From NCBI GenBank assembly GCA_031550535.1, contig JAVBOM010000032.1, forward strand, positions 4,902-68,901: a stretch of DNA of 64,000 bases, read 5' to 3'. Below are positions 41,041-52,180 of the stretch, one piece after another. The stretch's first letter is position 1; each line of letters begins with the position of its first letter. The stretch is from Avichristensenella sp031550535. Its GTDB lineage: Bacteria; Bacillota; Clostridia; Christensenellales; Aristaeellaceae. The position numbers and the translations under genes were made by a program. The notes under the pieces were generated by a model. It was not told the origin of the DNA, made no database searches, and saw only the letters and a program-made list of their open reading frames with translations.

Positions 41041-42576
41041 ATGACAACCAAGGTTAGGCGTTTTCTGTGCGCGCTGATGGCGCTTGTGCTATGCGTGGTA
41101 CCCGTGCTTAGCCTGGGGGAGGTGGCGGAACCCGCGCCGGGGCAACTGCTCCCCGCGCGGATTCAGAGCGCGCTGGCGTCCGGGCGGCAGGTCGTATGGA
41201 CGCTCCGCGTGGAGTTGTCGGACAACCTGCAATGGATGCTCGGGGACGCGGAGACGTTCGCCGCGATCCAGAAGCTACTGGAGGTCACGGAGGTGCGCGT
41301 GTCCGCGGCGGGCACGGTCGAGGACGGCATGATCCGAGCGGCTGTCGTCATCCAGGACACGGTGCTGGCCGACGTGACGCTGCGCCCGCAGGGGAACATC
41401 GTGGTCATGGAGAGCAACCTGCTGCCGGACGAGGTATTCGAGATGGCCACGGTGAGCTTCATGAGCGCCATAAAGGGGAAGGCGCTGTCGGCGGAGAACG
41501 AGGACAATCTTGCCCTCATCCTGGACGTGCTGACCGCGTGCGCGGAGGAGTTCGCCGCGTGGTTTGAGGAGAACGCTGAGGGGATCGTCAAAGAGCCTGG
41601 CGCTTCGGTTCCCGCGACCGCCGAGCGCGACGCCTCGGAGAGCTCCGTCGGCATTCTGCTGAATGTGGACCAGGGGAGGGACCTTGTGCTGCACCTGCTG
41701 GACGTGGTCGCCGGGGATACGGTGCTGCACGCGGCATTGGCGCGTCTCACCGGGAGGACGGCCGGAGAAATCGCCCAGGCGCTGCAGGCGGAAATCACGA
41801 AGCTGGAATCCGCGGCGCCCTCCGACACGGCTTTGCTGGACGCGACGGTTTACCTGGACGCGGACGCCGTTCCGGTCGGGCTGAACGCCGAAGTACCGAC
41901 ATCCCTTTTCGGGGTGCAGGGGGCGACGGCCGCGTATGACCGTCAGGCGGAAAAGGGGCGGCACGCGCTTCGCGCCGCGATGGACATGGGGGCGAGCGAG
42001 CTGCGCTTCACCCTGGAGAGCCTCCTGGACGGCAAGGATCCGGAGGCCGTGGAGCATCAGATCAGCTTCCTGACGGAGATCGACAACGCGGACTCTGATG
42101 TCATTACGGAGATTCTGCTCAGCAACCAGTCCTCCATTCGCCTGTCCGGCGGGCGGGAGACGTTTGACAACGTGCTGGAGATCAGCACGGAGGACAAGCC
42201 GAAGGACGGCGAAGCCCTGAGCGCCGACGAGATGAAGGAGCGCAACGCCGTGCTCCCGGCCGTGATGGCGGCGAGGGCGACCGTATCGAGCGTGACCGAG
42301 GCCGGCGAGCCGGACGGCTTTACGAGCGAAACGGTGGTGGCGCTGGAACTGCTCGGCATGGAGATGGGAACGATGCGCTGGACGCTGGCGGACGAGGCGT
42401 ACACAGCCCCGGATACGTCCGGGAAATCCGCCGTGGACGTGGAAGCGCTGACCGGCGAAGAGCGCGCGGAGGTGTTCGCGGAAATGCAGGCGGGGCTGCT
42501 GAAGCAAATATTCGGTATGCTGACCCTGCTGCCCCCGGAGGTGCTGTTGGTGCTGCAAAACAACATGCAGCAATAG
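41041..42576 (+). CDS. Secreted hypothetical protein
   Basis: A product of 511 residues with a signal peptide (MTTKVRRFLCALMALVLCVV, then PVLSLGEVAEP; probable cut near residue 26). The mature part is acidic, has no Cys and has no family I recognise. It reads as mixed alpha/beta with repeated amphipathic strands (VVWTLRVELSDNLQWML, IRAAVVIQDTVLADVTLRPQGNIVVMESNLLP). It resembles in style large exported lipoprotein-like proteins of Clostridia without the lipobox. GGAGGAGG is 6 nt before the ATG. It stands alone between a repeat copy and a strong terminator. Confidence 0.75.
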   Translation: MTTKVRRFLCALMALVLCVVPVLSLGEVAEPAPGQLLPARIQSALASGRQVVWTLRVELSDNLQWMLGDAETFAAIQKLLEVTEVRVSAAGTVEDGMIRAAVVIQDTVLADVTLRPQGNIVVMESNLLPDEVFEMATVSFMSAIKGKALSAENEDNLALILDVLTACAEEFAAWFEENAEGIVKEPGASVPATAERDASESSVGILLNVDQGRDLVLHLLDVVAGDTVLHAALARLTGRTAGEIAQALQAEITKLESAAPSDTALLDATVYLDADAVPVGLNAEVPTSLFGVQGATAAYDRQAEKGRHALRAAMDMGASELRFTLESLLDGKDPEAVEHQISFLTEIDNADSDVITEILLSNQSSIRLSGGRETFDNVLEISTEDKPKDGEALSADEMKERNAVLPAVMAARATVSSVTEAGEPDGFTSETVVALELLGMEMGTMRWTLADEAYTAPDTSGKSAVDVEALTGEERAEVFAEMQAGLLKQIFGMLTLLPPEVLLVLQNNMQQ

Positions 42577-42667
42577 CGTGGGGCGTGGCTCGTGGGACCT
42601 TCCGGCGGCTGGGTTTCACGCCGCCGCCAATCCAGCACACCCCTAGCGGCGGCACAGCACGCATAAT

Positions 42668-42711
42668 AAGCGAAAAGCCTTGCAGATACTGACCTGCAAG
42701 GCTTTTCGCTT
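42668..42711. terminator. Very strong bidirectional terminator
   Basis: AAGCGAAAAGCCTTGCAG and CTGCAAGGCTTTTCGCTT form a perfect 18-bp stem with an 8-nt loop. The minus-strand truncated permease gene has its stop codon at the edge of this stem. Confidence 0.9.
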
Positions 42712-43543
42712 AGAGCATTTCACGCAAACATAGCACACGTCTTTGCGGATCTTTTGCCGTCTCGCGTTGCCTCAATACTTTCTCAAACCCGACGGAAAGG
42801 ACGTTGCCGCAGTTCAGTATCAACATGATGACGACCGTCGGCAGGATGGTGGGGATGTTGACATGCGCGATGATTTGCAGCCGGTTCGCGCCGTCAATCC
42901 GTGAGGCCTCAATCAATTCCGGTGAAACGCCGGACAGCGCCGAAAGATAGATGATCGTGCTCCATCCGATGTTCTGCCACACGTTTGACCACACGTACAC
43001 ATGGGGAAAATACTTGGGGTGGGTCATGAAATTCGTCCGGGTTCCGCCAAGGGCGTCGATGAGGTTATTGATGATGCCGTTATCCCGTTGGAGGAACAGC
43101 ATGAGCATGCTGCACACGACGACCGTGGAAATAAAGTGAGGCGCGTACGTCACCATCTGGACCGTGCGCTTGAACTTTCCGTTGCGCAGCTCGTTGATCA
43201 AAAGGGCCAGCAAAACGGCCAGGGGGAATGTCGCGAGAGAATACACGCTGAGGGTCAGCGTGTTGCGCACGATCTTCCAGAACGCCGGATAGGTGACAAA
43301 CCGCTCAAAGTGCTGCAGGCCGACCCATGGGCTTTTCCAGAAGCCAAGGTTGGCGCGATCCTGGCGAAATGCGATCTGCACGCTGTACATTGGATAATAA
43401 TGAAACACGAGGAGGTAGATAAGCGCGGGAAGCAAAAGCACGTGCAGTTGCCAGCTCTGGACAATGTGGGACAGCCACTTTCGTTGTCTGCGGCGGCGCT
43501 GATTTGTGAAATGAGATGCATTGACAGGCGGTGGCTCGACCAT
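42710..43543 (-). pseudogene. Truncated LplB/YtcP-type sugar ABC permease
   Basis: A product of 277 residues closely following LplB-type permeases (HVLLLPALIYLLVFHYYPMYSVQIAF; ELRNGKFKRTVQMVTYAPHFISTVV; EASRIDGANRLQIIAHVNIPTILPTVVIMLILNCGNVLSVGFEKVL). After VGFEKVL the text becomes RQRETAKDPQRRVLCLREML and stops, losing the last helix or two (roughly 50-60 residues) and all partner genes. Residues about 11-19 (HFTNQRRRR) look encoded by half of the dispersed repeat. The start at 43543 follows GGGAGGGG. Probably non-functional or a fragment. Confidence 0.7.
43492..43514 (-). repeat. Half copy 16 of the dispersed element within the permease coding region
   Basis: GCGGCGGCGCTGATTTGTGA and AATG match the distal palindrome (GGCGGCGCTGATTTGAAAAAT). 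It reads HFTNQRRRR in the gene, compared with DFSNQRRHR from intergenic copies. Confidence 0.5.
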
Positions 43544-43621
43544 CTTTCTCACCCCTCCCAACATCGGAATATGCCCAAAACCGTCCATGCATTTATGTAC
43601 GTTTTATCTTTTCTGATTGAT

Positions 43622-43650
43622 ATGGTAATGACACGCGAGGGATTCGTCAA
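43622..43650 (-). promoter_or_regulatory. SigA-type promoter of the truncated permease
   Basis: On the minus strand TTGACG (43645-43650) and TACCAT (43622-43627), 17-bp spacer, about 70 bp before the start. Confidence 0.5.
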
Positions 43651-43813
43651 TAACGCTTTTCGGAAAATAGCGCGATTATCGCGGCGATATGTCGCAGAAT
43701 TACGGGACAGGCCGCCCTTTCGCCGGCTGTGCCGTTAGCCGTCGGATGACGTATGGCATACCCGAGCAAGAGGGGCGAAGGCGTGTATACCCATGCACAG
43801 TCGGAACGAATGC

Positions 43814-43861
43814 GCGGCGTTGATATCACGGGCGCCATAGGGGATTCCGTGAGGAATCCCA
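43814..43861 (-). repeat. Dispersed double-hairpin element, truncated copy 17
   Basis: GCGGCGTTGATATCACGGGC, GCCAT, then GGGGATTCCGTGAGGAATCC. One palindrome is intact, the other damaged. The rest of the 43544-43982 gap holds only the two promoters noted. Confidence 0.65.
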
Positions 43862-43878
43862 GCCTCTTTTGGCGGATC

Positions 43879-43905
43879 ACCGTTTATTTTGCGCGACATA
43901 CAGTA
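43879..43905 (+). promoter_or_regulatory. SigK-like promoter of the second collagen-like gene
   Basis: AC (43879-43880), 16 bp, then CATACAGTA (43897-43905), an exact AC-N16-CATANNNTA fit about 80 bp before the gene. Confidence 0.5.
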
Positions 43906-43982
43906 TAAGCAGAGGTTCTGAAAGAAATCCTTCATGGGCTGGAGCCTTTGGTTCCGCCCCACTGTCCAGGAGGTGCTCCTAC

Positions 43983-44675
43983 ATGAAACGATGGTACCCG
44001 GGCTGCGGGGGGCGCCGCGTCGTCCCGGTGGATGGCTGCGGTTGCGGCATTGTGCGCATCCAAGGGGCGCAAGGGCCCCAAGGCCCTCCCGGCCCGCAAG
44101 GCACTGCGGGTCCGCGCGGTCCGGCAGGGCCTTCCGGCGCGGCGGGCAGCGTGGGCGCGACGGGCGCCCCTGGCATGACGGGCAGCACGGGCGCGACCGG
44201 CCCCGCCGGCGTGAACGGCACGGAACTCGCGGCCGGACGCCTTACCCGCACATCCGTCACACCGGTTTTGCTGGACGCGGGAACCCGCGCCGTTGCGATT
44301 GACTGGCCGGTTTCGACCTTTGATATCGGGCTGGACTTTGACCTGTCCGACCCGGCCGCCCCCTCCATGATTGGCGGCACGGCGGTGTATACCGTTGTCG
44401 TCAACGTGGCCGTCGGCGTGGGATCGAGCTTTGCCGGCGAGCAGGTGAACCTGGATCTGTACGCGAACGGCGTGTTCATCGCGCGGGATATCGAGTACAC
44501 GCCCACGAACGTCCCGTCTATCATACTGTTCAAGGTGTTCGCGCTGTTCCCGGAGACATCGCCGACCCTGACGCTGCAGGTACAGCTCACCTACCCGTTT
44601 GGCGGCAACTTTTTCTCCGCGCTGGTGTACCCGGCGGACTCTTCTTTGAGCGTGGAGAAAGCCACGCTTGCGTAG
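43983..44675 (+). CDS. Collagen-like surface/spore protein
   Basis: A product of 230 residues. The N-terminus is Cys/Gly-rich (MKRWYPGCGGRRVVPVDGCG, CGIVRIQ). Residues about 28-78 are uninterrupted Gly-X-Y triplets (GAQGPQGPPGPQGTAGPRGP onwards). The C-terminal domain of about 150 residues is beta-rich (IGGTAVYTVVVNVAVGVGSSF...SPTLTLQVQLTYPF). It likely trimerises like BclA exosporium filaments; Cys residues could attach it to the coat. The start at 43983 has AGGAGGTG 7 nt upstream. A second, shorter collagen-like gene is at 29312. Confidence 0.87.
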   Translation: MKRWYPGCGGRRVVPVDGCGCGIVRIQGAQGPQGPPGPQGTAGPRGPAGPSGAAGSVGATGAPGMTGSTGATGPAGVNGTELAAGRLTRTSVTPVLLDAGTRAVAIDWPVSTFDIGLDFDLSDPAAPSMIGGTAVYTVVVNVAVGVGSSFAGEQVNLDLYANGVFIARDIEYTPTNVPSIILFKVFALFPETSPTLTLQVQLTYPFGGNFFSALVYPADSSLSVEKATLA

Positions 44676-44832
44676 CAAGATTCAGCGGGCGCGGCAAACC
44701 CGGCGGGGGCCGCGAAAAATGCCGCGAGGGCTATACAATTCCTTGTGAATGCGGTATGATTGAAAAAACATACCGTCCCGCGCGAGGGCACTTGCGTATC
44801 CGCGAACACCAAAGAAGAGGTTGACACACAAG

Positions 44833-48705
<3,873 letters not shown>

Positions 48706-48706
48706 T

Positions 48707-48750
48707 AAAAAGAAGAGGGCGGTTCCGCGCGGGAACTGCCTCTTCTTTTT
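48707..48750 (+). terminator. Intrinsic terminator of the hybrid kinase gene
   Basis: AAAAAGAAGAGG and CCTCTTCTTTTT with an inner GGTTCC/GGAAC extension; A-run before and T-run after. Confidence 0.85.
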
Positions 48751-49026
48751 ATGATGAACAACCCAGCCGGATGGCCGGTTGATGCAAGCCAAAGCTGCCT
48801 TGTTGCCGGCGCGAGCGCATCAAGCCCAAGTGGGGGTTCTTTCACGGTTTCGCCCGTTCGCGTGCCTGGCCTGCGCGCCGGCAACCCATTGCGGCACAGA
48901 TATTTCTTCGATGACATCCCTCCTCACATCAAACTTTGGATTCCATTCGGTCTTTTCTATGCCGTTTCCCCCCTCTCTCGCTTCGTTGAACACAGTATAC
49001 CGCCGGAATGTGAATTGAATATGTAC

Positions 49027-49038
49027 TGTACATGTACA
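49027..49038. promoter_or_regulatory. Candidate operator of the small XRE regulator
   Basis: TGTACATGTACA, a perfect 12-bp palindrome about 30 bp before the XRE-like start codon, suitable for a dimeric helix-turn-helix repressor. Confidence 0.45.
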
Positions 49039-49068
49039 AAGGGTTAAGGATTGTATCGGAGGTAATAA

Positions 49069-49281
49069 ATGATCAAATTTGACAAGCTGTGGATCACGCT
49101 GGAGAAGCGCGGGCTGACAAAATACAAGCTGCACACGCAGTACCGCGTGAGCAAAGCGCAACTATTCCGGCTGCAGCACAACCAGTCTGTGAACACCAAC
49201 ACCCTGGACAGGCTCTGCAACATCCTGCAGTGCGGCGTGGGGGACATTATGGAGCATATGCCGGACGACAACCTGTTCTAA
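49069..49281 (+). CDS. Small XRE/Cro-like helix-turn-helix regulator
   Basis: A 70-residue protein that is essentially one HTH domain: FDKLWITLEKRGLTKYKLHT, then QYRVSKAQLFRLQHNQSVNTNTLDRLCNILQCGVGDIMEHMPDD, the pattern of Cro/YozG-type regulators. CGGAGGT precedes the ATG. It stands alone with its own palindromic candidate operator and is followed by a terminator. Target genes are unknown. Confidence 0.85.
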   Translation: MIKFDKLWITLEKRGLTKYKLHTQYRVSKAQLFRLQHNQSVNTNTLDRLCNILQCGVGDIMEHMPDDNLF

Positions 49282-49300
49282 GAAAAGCCATTGCGCGATA

Positions 49301-49336
49301 AAAGAACCGGCCCTGCTCTGCGCACGGCCGGTTCTT
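49301..49336. terminator. Bidirectional terminator
   Basis: AAAGAACCGGCC and GGCCGGTTCTT pair between the XRE-like gene and the minus-strand DegV gene, followed by CTCTATTCTC. Confidence 0.75.
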
Positions 49337-49347
49337 CTCTATTCTCG

Positions 49348-50184
49348 CTATTCCTTGCGCATAAACGCCATCGCGACGCACCCCGGCCCCACATGCGTGC
49401 CGATCATGCTGCCGATGGGGAACACGGCGTTGTCCGCGATCGGCATGCGCTCCAGAACGTGCTCGCGCACTTTTGCGCAGATGTCGTCCGGGCCGGCATG
49501 GCCGAAGTACACGGGGAACGCCGGGTCATACGCCGGGCCATCGGCAAAATAGGAGACGGCGGCCTGGAAGTTGCGCCCCTTGCCGACGGAGACGATGGTG
49601 CCCTTCTCGTTTTCAATCGCGACGAGCGGCTTGATGTGCAGCAGCGTGCCCGCGATGGCGCTGGTACGGGATAGGCGGCCGCCCTTGAACAGGTAGGTCA
49701 GCGTGTCCACAATGCCAAAAACGGTCATGCGGCCCCGGAGCGACGTGATCTCCGCGGCGATGGCTTCGGCTGATGTGCCCTCCTCGCGGAGCCGCAGCGC
49801 GTGCTCCACCAGGATGCGCTGGCCCATGATGACGCTCTTGGTATCCACGACATGGACCGGCACGCCGGGCACCATCTCCTTGCCGAGCGTTGCGGATTGG
49901 TAGGTGCCGCTCAGGCCGCTGGAGAGGCAGAGCACGACGACGCTGTCTCCCTTGGACTCCGCGTCGCGGTAGACCTTCGCAAAGTCCTCGGGCGAGGGCT
50001 GGCTGGTCTTGGGCAGCTTCTTCGCGGTTTTCAGCAGCGCGTAGAAGTGGGAGAAATCCGTGTCCTCCTCCTGCGTGTACACCTTGTCCTCAAAGTGGAT
50101 GGTCAGCGATACGACATCGATTCCCCGGGCTTTCGCCTCGGAGACGGGGATATCCGCCCCGGAATCCGTCACAATGCGAATCAT
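49348..50184 (-). CDS. DegV family fatty-acid-binding protein
   Basis: A product of 278 residues. MIRIVTDSGADIPVSEAKARGIDVVSLTI, SQPSPEDFAKVYRD, VVLCLSSGLSGTYQSA and VFGIVDTLTYLFKGGRLSRTSAI are DegV signatures. FakB-type members deliver fatty acids to the FakA kinase (family knowledge); FakA is not in the window. Length is normal. GAAGGGA precedes the ATG. Divergent from proS, with its own near-consensus promoter. Confidence 0.93.
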   Translation of the reverse strand: MIRIVTDSGADIPVSEAKARGIDVVSLTIHFEDKVYTQEEDTDFSHFYALLKTAKKLPKTSQPSPEDFAKVYRDAESKGDSVVVLCLSSGLSGTYQSATLGKEMVPGVPVHVVDTKSVIMGQRILVEHALRLREEGTSAEAIAAEITSLRGRMTVFGIVDTLTYLFKGGRLSRTSAIAGTLLHIKPLVAIENEKGTIVSVGKGRNFQAAVSYFADGPAYDPAFPVYFGHAGPDDICAKVREHVLERMPIADNAVFPIGSMIGTHVGPGCVAMAFMRKE

Positions 50185-50246
50185 GCGCGGTCCCTTCTTC
50201 CCTGGTTATCATTTGGTAATTACCAGCGCAGACTATTATTGGGAAA

Positions 50247-50275
50247 AGTATACCTGGAAGCATTCGCGTAGTCAA
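50247..50275 (-). promoter_or_regulatory. SigA-type promoter of degV
   Basis: On the minus strand TTGACT (50270-50275) and TATACT (50247-50252), 17-bp spacer. Confidence 0.7.
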
Positions 50276-50288
50276 GGGAGGAAATCCC

Positions 50289-50318
50289 TTGCGAACTCTC
50301 ACGCGGTTCTGTTATACT
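50289..50318 (+). promoter_or_regulatory. Candidate SigA promoter of proS
   Basis: TTGCGA (50289-50294) and TATACT (50313-50318), 18-bp spacer, about 48 bp before the start. No T-box leader is visible. Confidence 0.5.
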
Positions 50319-50365
50319 GCAACAACATGGGTCAATCACAATGCGATGATGCGGGAGCGTGCCAC

Positions 50366-52150
50366 ATGAAAGTCAGCGAACTGGTCTCCAAGCGATACAA
50401 AGAAACGCCGGCGGACTGCCAAATGGCGAGCCAGGCGTTCATGCTCCGGGGCGGATACATCAAGCCGGTCGGCAACGGCATTTACACGCTGCTGCCGATC
50501 GCCAAGCGCATCGCGCGCAAGATCGAAACAATTCTGCGCGAGGAGATGGACCGGATCGGCGGGCAGGAGGTGCTGTTCCCGGTCGCCATGCCGGCCGCGC
50601 TCTGGCGTGCGTCGGGCCGGTACGAGGGCGTAGGGGAGGAACTGCTGCGCTTCCAGGACCGGTCGGGCGGGGAGATGGTGCTGGGCATGACGCACGAGGA
50701 GGCCGCCGTACACCTGATGAAGGATGTGGCCGAGTCCTATGCGCAGTACCCGCTGATGATCTATCAAATTCAGACGAAATTTCGCGACGAGCCGCGCGCC
50801 CGGGGCGGGCTGATCCGCGTGCGCGAATTTACAATGAAGGACGGCTATTCATTCCACACATCACAGACGGATTTGGAGGCATATTACCAGCGGTGTTACG
50901 ACGCGTATACGCGCATTTTCGCGCGGGCGGGCGTGCCGGAGGTGATTCCGGTGGCGTCCGATTCCGGCATGATGGGCGGCAAGGTGGCGCATGAGTTCAT
51001 GCTGCTGGCGGACATCGGCGAGGACACGCTGACGCTGTGCGCCGCGTGCGACTATAAATCCAACATGGAGAGCGCGCCGTGCATCGTGGAGAACGAGCCG
51101 AGCGCGGAGGAACCGGCGACGGCGGCGCGATTTGAAAAATCGGGCGCCATAGGGGGATTTCGCGAGAAATCCCTCCCTTTGCGCAAGGTAGTAACGCCCG
51201 GCGTCAAGACGATCGAGGCGCTGAGCGAATTTCTTTCCGTGCCCGCGTCCGCCACATGCAAGGCGGTGCTGTACCGCGCGGAGGGCGCGGACGGGGTGAT
51301 AGCCGTGTTCCTGCGCGGCGACCTGGACGTGAACGAGACGAAGCTGCGCAACCTGCTGAAGGCTGAGGTGCGCCCGGCGGAGGTGGAGGAGGGCTCGCCC
51401 CTGACCGCTGGGTTTATCGGGCCGCTCGGGCTACCGGCGGGCGTTCGGGCCGTGTTTGACCGGTCGCTCGCGGGCATTTCGAGCCTCGTCACCGGCGCGA
51501 ACGAGACGGACGCGCACTATACGGGTTTTCAGATTGAGCGGGACATTGGACAAGTCGAATACACGGACGTGGCGAAGGCCGTCGAGGGCGGCATCTGCCC
51601 GGTTTGCGGGAAGCCCGCGCTGCGCGTTGCCCGGGGCATCGAGGTGGGGAACATCTTCCAGCTCGGCAGCCGGTATACCGAGGCGATGGACATGTGCTAC
51701 CTGGACGAGGCGGGCGCGCTGCGCCATCCCGTGATGGGGTGCTACGGCATCGGCGTCGGGCGGCTGATGGCGTCCGTCTGCGAGGCGCGGCACGACGACC
51801 ACGGCCCCATCTGGCCGATCTCCATCGCGCCGTGGCACGTGCAGATCTGCTCGCTCCGCGCGGACAATGAGAATGTGCGGGACGTATCGAGGGCGCTGTA
51901 CGACGGTCTGACCGCGCGCGGCATTGAGGTGCTCTGGGACGACCGGCCCGTCAGCGCGGGCGTCATGTTCTCGGACGCGGACCTGTTCGGCGTGCCAGTG
52001 CGCGTGGTGATCAGCCCCAAGGGGCTGGCGGGGGGCACGGTGGAGGTAGTAAGCCGGGAGAAAACCGGCGAGGAGCGCGTGCCTGCGGACGAGGCCACGG
52101 AAATCATTGCCGCGCGGGTGTGGTCCGCGCTGGAATCCTATAAAGGATAA
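50366..52150 (+). CDS. proS: Prolyl-tRNA synthetase with a repeat-encoded insertion
   Basis: Charges tRNA-Pro. The 594-residue bacterial-type enzyme has MKVSELVSKRYKETPADCQMASQAFMLRGGYIKPVGNGIYTLLPI, motif 2 TKFRDEPRARGGLIRVREFTMKDGYSFH, an editing insertion domain (about 275-400), motif 3 HPVMGCYGIGVGRLMASV and the anticodon-binding domain. Residues 252-271 (TAARFEKSGAIGGFREKSLP) are an in-frame copy of the dispersed repeat placed in the linker before the editing domain. That makes it about 20 residues longer than usual. All catalytic motifs are intact, so it is presumably functional. The start at 50366 has GGGAG 8 nt upstream; the open frame from 50060 overlaps degV. Confidence 0.95.
   Translation: MKVSELVSKRYKETPADCQMASQAFMLRGGYIKPVGNGIYTLLPIAKRIARKIETILREEMDRIGGQEVLFPVAMPAALWRASGRYEGVGEELLRFQDRSGGEMVLGMTHEEAAVHLMKDVAESYAQYPLMIYQIQTKFRDEPRARGGLIRVREFTMKDGYSFHTSQTDLEAYYQRCYDAYTRIFARAGVPEVIPVASDSGMMGGKVAHEFMLLADIGEDTLTLCAACDYKSNMESAPCIVENEPSAEEPATAARFEKSGAIGGFREKSLPLRKVVTPGVKTIEALSEFLSVPASATCKAVLYRAEGADGVIAVFLRGDLDVNETKLRNLLKAEVRPAEVEEGSPLTAGFIGPLGLPAGVRAVFDRSLAGISSLVTGANETDAHYTGFQIERDIGQVEYTDVAKAVEGGICPVCGKPALRVARGIEVGNIFQLGSRYTEAMDMCYLDEAGALRHPVMGCYGIGVGRLMASVCEARHDDHGPIWPISIAPWHVQICSLRADNENVRDVSRALYDGLTARGIEVLWDDRPVSAGVMFSDADLFGVPVRVVISPKGLAGGTVEVVSREKTGEERVPADEATEIIAARVWSALESYKG
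51119..51178 (-). repeat. Dispersed double-hairpin element, copy 18, in frame inside proS
   Basis: GGCGGCGCGATTTGAAAAAT, CGGGCGCCATAGG, then GGATTTCGCGAGAAATCC. It is 60 bp long, keeps frame, has no stop codon and adds about 20 residues. Both palindromes are intact. Confidence 0.92.
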
Positions 52151-52180
52151 AACAATAATTGAATAAGAGGGGGAATCCCT

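Larger units (their letters stand above)
48706..49068 (+). other. 363-bp gap after the hybrid kinase
   Basis: No convincing gene. A terminator (48707-48750: AAAAAGAAGAGG...CCTCTTCTTTTT) comes first. Then a perfect 12-bp inverted repeat, GTTGCCGGCGCG (48802-48813) and CGCGCCGGCAAC (48874-48885), encloses 60 bp. A perfect palindrome TGTACATGTACA lies at 49027-49038. A minus-strand frame across this region has protein-like composition but overlaps the XRE gene start and has no ribosome site. Confidence 0.6.

Noticed and set aside
48820..49161. A 113-residue minus-strand frame with plausible composition (NEAREGGNGIEKTEWNPKF)
   Set aside because: It begins inside the XRE gene, lacks a Shine-Dalgarno site and overlaps the candidate operator; could be a remnant but not supportable.
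50271..50296. GGAGGAAATCCCTTGCG as a repeat fragment
   Set aside because: Too short and overlapping the proS -35 region; not distinguishable from chance.
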